A stretch of DNA of 64,000 nucleotides from Russula earlei. Its lineage: Eukaryota; Basidiomycota; Agaricomycetes; Russulales; Russulaceae. Below are positions 10,578-22,630 of the stretch, one piece after another. Where the stretch lies: the NCBI GenBank assembly GCA_025769875.1, contig JAGFNK010000174.1:1-64000 (forward strand). Direction: 5' to 3'. The translations under genes were made by a program, and so were the position numbers. Under the pieces are notes generated by a model that saw only the letters and a program-made list of their open reading frames with translations, ran no database searches and was not told where the DNA came from. Position 1 is the stretch's first letter. Each line of letters begins with the position of its first letter.

Positions 10578-10799
10578 AGCTGTCAATTAGATATAATTCA
10601 TGATTTTCTTTTTGCCTAATTGTAATACCATCTACCATATGACAGCCATCTCTGTCCCTGTCCCATACCATCAGCAATCCAGTGAGTACACATGATGGAT
10701 GGGGTACAGGTCAGCCATCCCATCAGACGGCTGTCATATCAACAGCTGTTACCCATCAGACGGATGGTGTGCAGCCCTAATTCTACATAAGAGACCCTG

Positions 10800-11283
<484 letters not shown>

Positions 11284-11449
11284 ACATCATTATCATTGGC
11301 TATAGTACCCCTTCCCAAACAACTGAAAGAATCCTGTAGGAATCCTGATGCTTTTCAATCCTGAGTCTTGCATGCAGTGGTAACATTGACCCCACAGCCC
11401 AACTGGCTAATTGTGAGTTCCCAGATGTTATTTGGCTGTGTTTCAGGAG
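11284..11449. other. No recognisable feature
   Basis: Spacer between the microsatellite and the Gypsy relic. Nothing was identified. Confidence 0.4.
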
Positions 11450-11521
11450 TGTTGTGAATCAAGGCCAAGTCCTGGCTGTGCATCTCTTTGTTTTCTCTAA
11501 ACAAGCCTTCTACTTCCTTAA

Positions 11522-12916
11522 TAGGGTTGTGCCTGGCCTGGCTTCAGGCTGTGAGCCAGGCCAAGCCAGGCCAAAATAGGCTGGGCTGAGCTAGGCCAAA
11601 GTGACAGCTTTGTGACAGCTTTGGCCCAGCCTATGATTTGAAAAGCCAAAGCTGGGTCGTCAAGCCACAGCTTTGGCCTTTTTTGGGGGGTAATCATCAA
11701 ACTTTAATTTATCAACTTTGCATGGACACACCATCGTTCCTGTCATTTTCATCATTGTATCTGTGCTCTTCTCTCAACCTTCCTTTTTGCTCAAGTACAT
11801 GTACAATGTAAGTCATGGTGGCCTATATGTCAATGTGCCCAATGCTCATCTTTGTGTTGTCAACTTGCGCTCCTCCCCCTTCTGCATCCAAAATGTCCAC
11901 TCCCAACACAGTCAAACAACTTGTCAAGGATATCAACTCTCTCTCTAGCTCTTTGTCGGACACTGTACCAGCCCCCTCCCATGCCATGTGTTCACTCTCC
12001 CTTCTCCCTTCATTTCCTCTTCCTTTCTCACACACTCACCTCTTGATGACATCCCTGCCATGGTCCTCGCCCCATGCCAGCAGACTATGACAACAGCTCA
12101 AGTTGATTGCTGTCAATGTCACTTGCCTTAGCTCCAGCCCACTCATCCTTAAGCATCATCCTCGCCCACCACATGTCTACACACAGACCTGGATGATGCA
12201 GGCATGTTGTCATCAATGCACTATGCAAGGGCTTGCTGGCCCTAGCGTCTTGACCCAAACGTCATTGCTTCATGCTCTCGGATTCATGGTAGGAAGAACA
12301 GGACTCTTGAGTAGCACTTTTGTATTTAAGTAGCTACCATCTTGTACAGTAGGTCAGGGGAATTGAATCAAGAGCTTTTGCCTCTGTAATAAACTTCTCA
12401 TCTGCCTTTGAACCATTCCCTCAAGAACACTCACACACACACTCTCTCATGTGCATGCACATGTGCATGCATTGTGTTCCAGGGCATGACCTTGCTCCTC
12501 TCTGTCCCCTTCATCTTGCACATGTGCAGGCCACAGCTGCACTGCAATGGTGGCTATAGTATAAAATATTGAATTTTGCACATGAATACATTTCCATTGA
12601 CCATAATACAGCTATATTGCTACTGTACCATCAGAGCTCAAGAGTATTCAGTATATGGACAGTATATGGTCACCCATATCCGTCAACCTACCATGCATTG
12701 TATGGCCATGGCTGTAATACAGATGGTGTGCAGCCCTAATACTGATTGACAATGAGGAGACAATGTATTGGTCTGAGTAGCTTAGTATCTTCCCATACTA
12801 TCATCAGTGACCAACCTGCAGAATCAACTTTATATTTACATACAAAAGCCATGGCCCAGGCCAAGCCAAGCCAGAGCCAAGCTGTAATTGATGACTTTGG
12901 CCTGGCCTAGGATTTT
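11522..12916 (-). mobile_element. Non-autonomous hAT-like element, copy 3, right end truncated
   Basis: Begins TAGGGTTGTGCCTGGCCTGG, the inverse of the right end of copy 1, with the same reiterated GGCC-rich block to about 11670. The other GGC-rich end is present at 12845-12916 (aagccatggcccaggccaag) but stops before the terminal bases. No duplication of the 8 bp preceding it (ttccttaa) follows. The interior includes the shared LTR-derived segment (11815-12500) and a fragment of the larger hAT family's right end. Confidence 0.75.
12600..12738 (+). mobile_element. hAT right-end fragment
   Basis: Ends gatggtgtgcagcccta, identical in its last 17 bases to the right end of the 2223-10779 element (10763-10779). 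Only this end is present, inside copy 3. The expected 8-bp duplication partner (atactgat) was not found. Confidence 0.6.
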
Positions 12917-13663
12917 AGTAAGCGTTACAACATTTTCCTTTTATGTTTACTTCTCACCTTTGCTATGGACTGCTTCCTTCGTATGTCTCTTTACTTACTG
13001 ATCTTGTGATCTCTTATGTCTTGTGATCTCTTCTGTATTATCATGTGATCCATACATGTCCAGATAACACTGGATTGCTGTTACTTTCCCTTTGTTTGGT
13101 TCTCTTTCCTTTTATACTTACTCCTCAGTTTCAACTGTGCAATGCTGTGCACCTACTGTGCAACACAGTCACTTAGTTCTGACTCATTTGCAGCCTCAGT
13201 TCTATGACTCCTACTTATTATGACTCCTACTATACTAGTAGCACAGTCAAAGTGCAGCTACTGCTGCGCTTCTCCTGTATATATAAGCTCAGTACTTTGT
13301 GACCAAAGCCCTAAGCTTGGTCTCTTGTAGAATCCAACCTACTCTTGTCCAAACATATTTACCTGCAACCCACTCCACTCCTAATCCTCAAACCACATCC
13401 ACCTCTCCATTTCATTAACTCTTCACACACACACCATCTACCATCTACCCTTCACCTTTCCCTTCCTCCCCTAAGAGTCTCTCTTCACTCTACTGAGAAG
13501 AGCTCTCCTCCTTCAAGACATACCTTCCTCTCTAGTGGAGCCAGCCCTAGTCTATCCCATTATAAACTTACCCAAGCTTCTCAACAGACTGAGTCCTACT
13601 AGGAAGGGTCTATTGGCCATAAACTGTTTAGCATAAAACACTTCGACAGCTGCAGGGATCCTT

Positions 13664-14627
13664 TGTCATGAACCATTCTCCAGAGAGGGCCCTTGAAGGA
13701 CCCTTCCTTATGAGAGGAAACTGAGCCTCTATGGTGTCACCCTGTTCACACGAGCAAAAGGGGTGAGTAGAGGTGTCCACAATATTGCGCATGCATTGTT
13801 GCGTGAGCGATTCTTGGCACAATCGACATACAGCAAGCCCCACTTAATGGCAACCCTTTTAGCAATAAAGGACAGTATTAGGGCCTTCCTAAGGACCCTT
13901 TAGGATGACTCTAGGTGCTCTACAATAAGCACTGACACAGTATCAAAGACCCTACAATGTGTTATTAGACTAACTCTAATAACTATAGAACGAACTATAA
14001 GGCAACACTAAGGACCTTAATAGAAGTATTAGGGTTGACTCTAAGGACCCTAATAGAACTATATAAGGGGCCTTATAAGATAACACTATTCCCTAAAGCA
14101 AACTACAAGTCCTCAAATGACTGGCCCTAAACTAACTAACAGAAAATGAATCAGGTGCTTGCTCGTGTACTAAAACAGTGAACACATGGACAGTGAAGGC
14201 TCTTACTCATCAAGAGAAGCCTTCTTACTCAGCACATTACTGAGCATGACTGAGCATGCTCAGTAAGCGCACTCCGACTTCTTACTCATCACTCTACTGT
14301 GCTTGATAACAAGGTTATGACTTGTTCCCTATTTAGCAGTTCTCTTGTAGTATATAAGCGCTCAATAAAGTAGCAAACAGTCCTCAGACTGTCCATTTGT
14401 TTATGGCACTCTCTATCCCTGGGATACTCCTTTAAGGACCGTCCCCTTGTGACCATTCTGGCCTCTTCCCTGCGTACCTGCTCGACTCTACCAGTAACTA
14501 TACCTCTCTGGTATTTGTTACTGCTTTGGACCCTACTTCTTGCCCACACTGTCTTGGACATCTATCAACTCATCTTTGAGCTTACCCCTCACTCTTGAAC
14601 TGGATAGTTCAACAGTGAGTCTTGACA
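13664..14627 (+). mobile_element. Solo LTR, family A, copy b
   Basis: Ends TGTCATGAACC and AGTCTTGACA, exact duplication tcctt (13659-13663 and 14628-14632). It is inserted near the 3' end of the LTR of Gypsy relic K. TATA box at about 14350 (agtatataagcg). Confidence 0.93.
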
Positions 14628-14752
14628 TCCTTACTCTTTACAATGGGAACCAGCCCGTTCAGCTGAACACACTTTACTATCATACTTGACTTCAGGCTTG
14701 AGAACTGACATGGCTCATTACTGTGACATCAGACCAAGCTTAATGTTTCACA

Positions 14753-16477
14753 ATGGCTTCTACATCAGAAATACCTGTCATCCCTGAACCCTCCATCAAA
14801 CCCACTTCCTCATCTAACCCTCTCGAATGCCGAATTGTCACTTGACAAAACCAAGACAACTTACCCCAACGAATCACTGGTCCAGCCTTTTGGCATGATG
14901 TCCCACCTGAAGTAGGATACTACCTTCGCATTGAAAACCTTTACCACCCTATTGAATTTATCAACAGATGTTGGTATAAACTTGATAGATGAGAAGTTGG
15001 ACTCCACTTTGAATATGCTACCCATGAAGGTCTTCTTCTCAATAATGAAGAATATGGTTTAGGAACTTGGGACCAATCTGATCCCCAGTACCAACTTTTT
15101 CAATACCAACCTTCACCCTCTCTAGGAAGACATCATTTATCTTCTGCAGAAGAATCTAATTGACCTTCCTCTCGACACTGAACCACACAACCTTCGCCTA
15201 GGTCATCACCTATACACCTAGCAATAGAAGCCATGCCCATGCCTGAGCCAATCCCTGTACCACAAATGATCTTTGGTATCGCTTGTGTACCTACTCCTCA
15301 ACCTCCCTCTCCTCCTACTCCACCAAGACCTCCTACTCCTTCTCCTCCACCTAGCCCCCAAATTATGGTGGCCTTAGTCCCAATCCCTTCCAATGGAGCA
15401 GTCAGGGGAAACCCACCATCTATCTTCAATGGTGATCACTCCCAATCCTCCAATTTCATGAGAGAGTTTGCCATCTTTCACAATATGAATGATGAGAACT
15501 CTCTCTTCAACAATCCCTACAGATGAGTCAATGCTTGTCTGTCCTTTATAAGAGGCCCTAATGTTGACCATTGGGTTGATACTCAACTGGAAACACTTAA
15601 CAACAGTGTCAATACTGGTGGAGTACTCAGGACCGACGAAGCTCTATGGAATGACTTTAGAAATATGTTTAAAAATGCCTTCACTGATACTAACAAAAGG
15701 CAAAATGTGTTCAATAAACTAGCTGTTCTAAGGCAACAAGGACCCAACCTTGACTCTTATATTGCCACCTTCACCAACCTTTCCAATGATGCAGGATATG
15801 ACCTAAATGCAAATGGAACTCTAGACTACTTTGCTAGAGGTCTTAGTAGGCCACTCCTCAACAATGAGTTGTCAAGGGAAACCCTGCCTACCACCTTTGC
15901 ATAATGGACTGAAGTGGCTAGAAAGGAACACAACAAATATGCTGTAAGGCAAAGCTACATGGGAGATATATGCAATATTGTGTGCAATCCCCAACATTTC
16001 CTTAACTTCCACCCTACCAATACTACATTCTGCCCTCCTCCTGGACCACCTCCTAGGGCCAATCCTACATTTGTACCAAGGAACCCCACAGGTCAATTTA
16101 TTCCTAGGAGCAACAACCAAGTTGTTCTAATAGATGTTGACTGTGCTAGAGTGGCCACTACTGAACAGGAGAAGAAACAACACCAAATCGAAGGCCGTTG
16201 CTTCTTCTGTTCTAAACAAGGACATGTTGCATGCAACTGCCCTACCAAGTCAACCACCTTCAAACCAATTCCTATGAAAACATGTCTGGTTGAAGTCATA
16301 GAACCAGATGAATACCAGGAATTGTACTATCCCAAAGAACAGGTCGACACTCATGTTTGCTCAGCCCAAACTGATGAACAACCAACCGAATATTATCAGG
16401 AAGTCCTCCCTGATGATCAATCAGCCCAACAACCCCCTCAACAGGAAACACCAACTCCTGATGAAGGACCATCTCCT
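14753..16477 (+). pseudogene. Gypsy gag polyprotein, relic K
   Basis: A single reading frame runs for 575 codons from ATG 14753 without any frameshift, broken only by six stops: five TGA and one TAA. It has the layout of a Gypsy/Ty3 Gag: a Pro-rich linker (about residues 165-205), a retrotransposon-gag region (about 220-385; FNGDHSQSSNFMREF, then a FARGL motif), and a CCHC zinc knuckle CFFCSKQGHVACNC (CX2CX4HX4C) at 16200-16241. The coding sequence ends where LTR-A copy c begins at 16478, so protease and pol are lost. The TGA stops sit where CGA (Arg) would be plausible, consistent with CpG deamination. Confidence 0.85.
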
Positions 16478-16935
16478 TGTCAAGACTCACTGTTGAACTA
16501 TCCAGTTCAAGAGCGAGGAGTAAGCTCGAAGACAAGTCAATAGATGTCCAAGACGGTGTGGGCAAGGAGTAGAGTCCAAAGCAGTAGCAAATACCAAAGA
16601 GGTATAGTTACTGGTAGAGTTGAGCAGGTACACAGGGAAGAAGCCAAAATGGTCATAAGGGGATGGTCCTTAAAGGAGTATCCCAGGAATAGAGAGTGCC
16701 ATAAAGAAATGGACAGTCTGAGGACTGTCTGCTACTTTATTGAGTGCTTATATACTACAAGAGAACTGCTAAATAGGGAACAAGTCATAACCTTGTTATC
16801 AAGCACAATAGAGTGATGAGTAAGAAGTTGGAGTGTGCTTACTGAGCATGCTCAGTCATGCTCAGTAAGCCACTGAGTAAGAAGGCTTCTCTTGATGAGT
16901 AAGAGCCTTTATTGTTCACATGTTTACTGCCCTAG
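16478..16935 (-). mobile_element. Partial LTR, family A, copy c
   Basis: Inverted LTR A starting TGTCAAGACTCAC. It carries the usual 3' half (the antisense 90-codon frame, TATA and hairpin) but stops at cctag, where the LTR of Gypsy B begins. The remaining half is not found on the far side of Gypsy B. Confidence 0.85.
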
Positions 16936-17554
16936 TGTTAAGGCTCCAAAGTGCCTTAAATAAGATCAATGGTTGTGTCTATGAATGCGTCCTACCAATC
17001 CAGATATACTTGAGTCAAGCAAGCAATACTTGTGGAGGGGAATGAGTGTTAGATCTTTCTGGAGTATAGCAACAAGATGAGAGGGGCTCTGCAGATGGGG
17101 TAGGAGTCAACTGTTTGGGATTGGCAAACTAGTCAAGCTTAGGGCTCAACTGTTACAACTGGGGGCTTTATATAGCCCTACAGGGATAAGGTTCGTGCTA
17201 CTGTAGTACTGGTGGGTGCTATAGAAGCAAACGTCAGCTCATAGAAGCAAGGTTGCTTCTATGTACACAATCTTGGTGCTGGAAGCATTAAGTGCTTCCA
17301 TAGTAGCAATCTCGGTGTCATAAGTACTTTCCTAATCAAGTAAACAATATACATGTTAGTACAGGAACATCTGGGACAGAAGCAATGTTACTCATTGCTT
17401 TTTTAGTACATCTTCAGAAAGATACGATCAACGCGTTCCGAACGCGATATCAACAGACATAAACGGTCAAGATCTGATGCACGCATGATGCAAACAGTGC
17501 AGTCCATAGTTCAGGTGTTCCGGCATCTTCCGGACCACAAACCACTCAGTAACA
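16936..17554 (-). repeat. 3' LTR of Gypsy B (family B)
   Basis: A 619-bp unit with ends TGTTAAGG and AGTAACA, the inverse of the solo LTR at 49710-50329. The next bases, ttaccccttttt (17555-17566), are the complement of a polypurine tract AAAAAGGGGTAA abutting the LTR, which fixes this as the 3' LTR of a reverse-strand element. Confidence 0.9.
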
Positions 17555-17595
17555 TTACCCCTTTTTCAGATTGGTAATCCCATGCACCAATGATT

Positions 17596-17937
17596 CTAAA
17601 ATCGAGTGATGGGGTCAATGCCATCATCATCAAGGGGAGGAGGTGACACGGTGAAGGTGTATTGGCCTTCTTCTGCTGCCTCATAGGCAGCCAATGCTGA
17701 GGCCACTATCGCCTCTGACTCCTCAGTGACAGCTGAAGGAGACATGATCTGTGGGAGTCTGTCAGAGTCCCTGGGTAACCTCCTGACTGGAGGTGTGTCA
17801 GAGCGGAGAGGGGTTGTAGTGAAAGGTTCTTGAAAGGTCCTGGATCCTTCTCCTTTCACTACCTGCAGGATGCGTGGGTTAGCAATGTCCTCCCTCTCCT
17901 GGTTGGACTTCCTCTTTCTGCTTGGGTGTGCCAGTTC
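17596..17937 (-). pseudogene. Gypsy B polyprotein, extreme C-terminal tail
   Basis: About 114 codons, Pro/Ser/Asp-rich, ending DDDGIDPITRF and a stop 41 bp from the LTR. It is separated from the rest of the tail by Copia C1. The target duplication agttc at 17933 and 22631 marks the break. No catalytic motif. Confidence 0.6.
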
Positions 17938-18428
17938 TGTTGAGATCACCACTGCTTTGGGCAGTCTGATGTAATCACAGCCCAGTCGCGTTAACACGTC
18001 GGCTCCCACGGACCGGGTGCTCTCGGCTCATGCGCATCGCTCACGCGTCGGATCAGCCCAGACCGGCTCAGCTCAGATGCTGCAGCCTGCGTATGTTACA
18101 ATGATAAGTTAATTGATGACAATCGGTAGCTACTAACAACTGATCCTTTATGATACAAGTTGGTAGTTATGATTACTTTGCTTAGAGACGCTTTCGCGTA
18201 TTTAAGAAGCACTCAATTAGCTAGATCGCTTCAGTCTTGTCTTACACAATACTGAAGTGAGTACTTACTGTTTCCTATCTTATCTATCGCATCTAATCAT
18301 GCGTTGTAGATATCTTTTGATAGGTATTACTGATTTACAGTCTTGTCTTACACAATACTGAAATATCTTTTGATAGATCTTAAGGATCTTATCGCTCTTA
18401 TCATAACCTGCGCCCATCTGCTTCAACA
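17938..18428 (+). repeat. 5' LTR of Copia C1
   Basis: 491 bp, same length as the 3' copy. It contains an internal partial duplication around ttacagtcttgtcttacac (two occurrences in each LTR). Confidence 0.93.
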
Positions 18429-18559
18429 GGTTATGGGCCCTGACCGTGTCTAAATTCCAAAGGCGAAGATCAACACACAAGCTCATCATTTTTCCTCGAT
18501 ATACATCTCCCTTATTCAAGAGCCTCTGTTAATCAGACGACACCCTACTCCCTCGGTCC

Positions 18560-21500
18560 CTGGAGCCGAAGGATTGATGCGCGCGCTATCACGCGTCAGG
18601 GGTACTGATTTATCTTCATTAATTCCGGCAACAACCGCTCCATTAGCCCGGATTGGCAATCCACGTTTACCTAACATTTACTCATGGCACCCTCGCACCA
18701 TGTTTACATTCCCTCCCAAAATCTCGATCACTCGCTTGGTCATTTCACTTACTGGCCATTATCCCACAATCATGAATAGTTACGCGATCACGTGTCGCAC
18801 ATCACAGATGATAGTCTCTCCAGCAATACCACTTGGGACACTGGGGAGATCTCCCTTAGACGCACACGCTCTTGAAATATACGTTCAGAAAGGTCACATT
18901 GGCAGTAACGAAAAATGACATCAAAATTGTTTACTTGCAAGCTCAAGTGGGAGGAACTCAAATGCGCATATGGCGGCGTTGGATCAAATGTCAGCATTCA
19001 TATTCATTCGTAGCCCTCACAGGCACATTCCTAGATGACATACATCTGGCGTTCCCGCAATTGCAACAATTAAACGATGCAAGAATCACTCTCCTAAACG
19101 ACGACATACTCATATCGAATCTCCTTATCATATTCACTAAAGCGTTATCCGACGCTTACTCGGCTGTCGCATCTACAATTCTAGCCTCCGGCACTCCGAT
19201 GGACCTTTCCCTACACGATCCTTATACGGATCTTCAATGAAGACGGTCATCGGGCCGGGACCTCCGCCTCCCTTAACATAGTCACTCTGGTAAAGATACA
19301 TGACGATACGTTCAAAATCAAGTGTTTTTAAATTAATTTGGACACACAGTCCGGACTATCAGAAGAGGAGGAGTAGGCGACGAAAGACAGAAGGACAGGC
19401 ACTGACAGCAACGTCAGTGCGTACATAGTGGGCACTACTGCACTATCACTGAGGTGTCGGACATCCAATGAAGATGAGATTTGGGTTTCCCTTCACGCGG
19501 CGGCTAGATCTTGATCGACCACGGAGCTACCCATTACATTAGTCCGTTCCGGACTCCCGACTTCATTTATTGTGCTCCAGCCTCCATGCGTTACTCTGGG
19601 AGGTCTTGCAGTCATCAGACAGATCTGGACTGGATTGGTATCCGTCCTGCCAGCCAGAAGGAGTTGGAGATATTCTATTAACCCTCATAGACATCATACA
19701 TGTATCGAAGGCCGATGCACGCGACTACTCAGTGCGCGCGCTACTTTGGAACGAGGGATGCATCACATACACTCAAGAGGGGTGTTCAAATTTACACATC
19801 AAAAGATTGGAAGATCGCGCAAATCTGGAGCACAATATACTGTTCATCATATTCATTTCATAACTCCAGCTCTACACGCACACAGAAGTGACCTTTTCAT
19901 TCCACATCTCGCATCAGCGCATGGAACATATGTTTCCACTGCGCGTTAATCTACTACAGTGATTCTGGTACTCGGATCTCGCTTAGCGCTACGGATCACG
20001 ATCAGTCATCTTGTCCGGGGTATGCACTCGGCTAGCAAGCTCAGCTAGCGAAGGCGACTTCTTTTCTCAGCTGCCCCTTAGCGATCGGATCCTCGGCTAC
20101 AAATTATCTACGGTACCTTAGCTGATCTTCTACACGCAAGATCAATTTGAGGCGCTAGCTATTGGGCAACGCGCGCTCAGATCAGTCTTGGATCAGCGAG
20201 GAATCACACAGATTAACAATGCCAGATTTACCACAGGAGAACGGAGGAGCCGAAAGATGGACTGAGACCCTTGGAGACAACACGCGCTCACAGTTGCACG
20301 GCGCTGGTCTCACTCTCGGGTCCTGGAGCTAAATACTAACGCTGCCATCCATATCTACAATCGGACTCCATCACGCATTTCTCAGTGGGTGCACACTTCA
20401 TCCAGCTTCATCATTCCACGTCTTCAGATGTAGGGCGTATCTGCACACGCCTGACCGTCATAATCTTATTGTCGCGCGACAAGCGCAGACATACTGCTAC
20501 TCAGGGGACATGTTACTAACACTGCTCCGCCTGCACAATTCTTGGTCCTTACAGGATCGGTGATACTCAATGCCAAATTCACACAAACCGGTTGATTGCG
20601 CATCTCTGGAAACCCCATTAGACTCCCTACACACCACACTCACTTCACCTTACCCCGCATCACACAGCCAGATCCCCTCATTCCGCCTCACCGCACACAG
20701 CCTGTACATCATGCCAAACTCACTCGGCACCATCGGGACACTCCATCTGTTCCCCTCGTCCACTCTCATTTAGACATTCTGGGTCTTGCTCGCGTCCGCG
20801 TCCGAAATATCTCGGAGGGACTGCGCACGCAGATCCAAGAGGGCGCTTGTCACATACGGCTCGGCTACAGCAGAATAGATCTAGAGGCTACATATCGGGA
20901 AAGCCCCCTTTATCAGAATCTGCCGACGGGTGGCAAGTCGCGTATCCATATGTGATTGGCGCACTTGCGTAAACTGGTACCTGGGATCTCAATGATCTTA
21001 TTGATCTTATCAGCATGGGTGTGTTAAGCACGCAAATCCGTCAAGAGATTTTGCGTGCGCCTTCTAATTGCATAGGGGTTCACCCAAGTCGAAGGCATTG
21101 TAGTTGATGAAACCTTCTCACCAGTAGCCAGGTCCGAGTCTTAGCGACTCTTTATTAGCATTGATCGCGCTATAGGATTGGGAGATCCGAAGACGTCCAG
21201 TCGGCGTCCCTCTTCGGCTCACTGGGTGATGAAGATTAGATTCATTTGGAGCAACTGCAAGGTTTCATCACACCAAAAGCACTTATCTGGTCTTACACAG
21301 ACCTATCGTACATGGGATTTACGCTCTCATGGAGTCCTTAGTGGCTCGCGTTCACTCGCACGCATTCTCATGTGGGCATATGTCATTGCCAAGACAGGGG
21401 GGATTGCATTATCATTTTATCATTTCATCATTATCCTCTGTGTCGATGACGTTACTATCTTAGGCGACTCTCACAGTTTCCACGCCCACCTCTGCGGGCA

Positions 21501-21990
21501 TACACCTCACACATCTATCTTTGTCTATGCGCTACGAGTTGACAGATCTAGGCGAGATCACGTCATACCTCGGGATCCACGTTTCACGCGATCGCTCGGC
21601 TAACACAGACATCGATCAATCAAGGTACATCTCAGATCGCTTCGGGATGGCGGATTCCACTCCGCTCCTGTAATCTCGGAGGTCTCACCTCGGGATGGCG
21701 GACTTCCGCTCCGCTTCCGCATTCTGCTCCATTCCGACGCGGAAATGCAGTTGATCAAGCACTCCGGAGAAGCAACACCTATGAAGACTAGGCAATATCA
21801 GCGTTCTATTGGAAGCCTCCTCTATGTGCACATCTGGACGCGTTTACACACTTCCTTTGCAGTCTCTCGACTGTAAGCTCACATGCATTCACACACTTTC
21901 TCTTGCAGTCTCTCGACTGTGCGTTTATATGCGTCCACACGCATTCACACTTCCTTTTGGAGTCTTTTGACTCGCAGTCTCTGGACTCAC
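18560..21990 (+). pseudogene. Copia C1 gag-pol remnants
   Basis: Copia domain order survives across three frames. A gag-like WEELKCAYGGVG stretch lies near 18945. A protease motif DHGATHYISPF (usual DSGATxH) is near 19525. An integrase C-terminal region NAAIHIYNRTPSRI is at about 20340. The RT begins near 21070 with GFTQVEGIVVDETFSPVAR. The RT catalytic box CVDDVTILGD, equivalent to YVDD, is at 21439-21468. LTDLGEITSYLGIHVSRDR follows at about 21545. SFAVSRL marks the start of the RNase H region near 21855, and there the sequence is further disrupted by repeated 'gcagtctctcgactg' units. No frame exceeds about 140 codons, so it cannot encode its own machinery. Confidence 0.8.
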
Positions 21991-22139
21991 CCACTTTTTA
22001 TTCATTTGCAGTCCTATCTTATCAGGACGTCTACGCACTGATGGTCCACTTCGCTGCATGCCCACACGTGACTCCAGTCTTTTGTGTCACTGGATCAGAT
22101 CTTATCTCGCATCGACCGACTGTATCAATCACAGGGGGA

Positions 22140-22630
22140 TGTTGAGATTACCACTGCTTTGGGCAGTCTGATGTAATCACAGCCCAGTCGCGTTAACATG
22201 TCAGCTCCCATGGACCGGGCGCTCTCGGCTCATGCGCGTCGCTCACACGTCGGATCAGCCCGGACCGGCTCAGCTCAGATGCTGCAGCCTGCGTATGTTA
22301 CAATGATAAGTTAATTGATGACAATCGGTAGCTACTAACAACTGATCCTTTATGATACAAGTTGGTAGTTATGATTACTTTGCTTAGAGATGCTTTCGCG
22401 TATTTAAGAAGCACTCAATTAGCTAGATCACTTCAGTCTTGTCTTACACAATACTGAAGTGAGTACTTACTGTTTCCTATCTTATCTATCGCATCTAATC
22501 ACATGTTGTAGATATCTTTTGATAGGTATTACTGATTTACAGTCTTGTCTTACACAATACTGAAATATCTTTTGATAGATCTTAAGGATCTTATCGCTCT
22601 TATCATAACCTGCGCCCATCTGCTTCAACA
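22140..22630 (+). repeat. 3' LTR of Copia C1
   Basis: 491 bp, preceded by the polypurine tract. About 97-98% identical to the 5' LTR by my count. Confidence 0.93.

Larger units (their letters stand above)
2223..10779 (+). mobile_element. hAT-superfamily DNA transposon, internally replaced and nested
   Basis: The element begins TAGGGCTGC and ends with its inverse GCAGCCCTA, and it is flanked by an exact 8-bp direct repeat, attctaca (2215-2222 and 10780-10787). That is the hAT signature of TAGNG termini and an 8-bp duplication. The remains of a plus-strand transposase lie at both ends: the N-terminal part at about 3864-5345 and the C-terminal dimerisation part at 10307-10577. The catalytic middle is absent, and palindrome 1 (5432-9315) occupies its place. 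Nested later insertions are a non-autonomous hAT (2607-3860), a solo LTR (4096-4688) and a solo LTR of family A (9343-10306). Without these inserts and the palindrome only about 1.8 kb of hAT sequence remains. Ends of the same family also occur at 12600-12738 and 53706-53900. Confidence 0.85.
11450..14639 (+). repeat. 5' LTR of Gypsy relic K, split by two insertions
   Basis: Starts TGTTGTGAATCAAGGCCAAG, closely resembling the start of solo LTR family I (24602: TGTTACAAACCAAGGCCAGG). It is interrupted by non-autonomous hAT copy 3 at 11522 and by LTR-A copy b (13664-14627), then ends about ...ctctttaca near 14639. The leftover pieces (11450-11521, about 12917-13663, 14628-14639) sum to about 830 bp, the length of LTR I (829 bp). 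A TATA box gtatatataag is at 13276. The downstream frame at 14753 is a gag, so this is read as the 5' LTR. The assignment to family I is inferred from the start, the length and the layout. Confidence 0.55.
17938..22630 (+). mobile_element. Full-length Copia element C1, coding region decayed
   Basis: Two 491-bp direct LTRs (17938-18428 and 22140-22630), each TGTTGAGAT...GCTTCAACA, lie between exact 5-bp duplications agttc (17933-17937 and 22631-22635). The primer-binding region after the 5' LTR reads ggttatgggccctg, shared with Copia F. The polypurine tract cacaggggga precedes the 3' LTR. LTRs differ at about a dozen positions, all transitions and essentially all at CpG. The pol region is full of stops and frameshifts. 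Confidence 0.95.
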
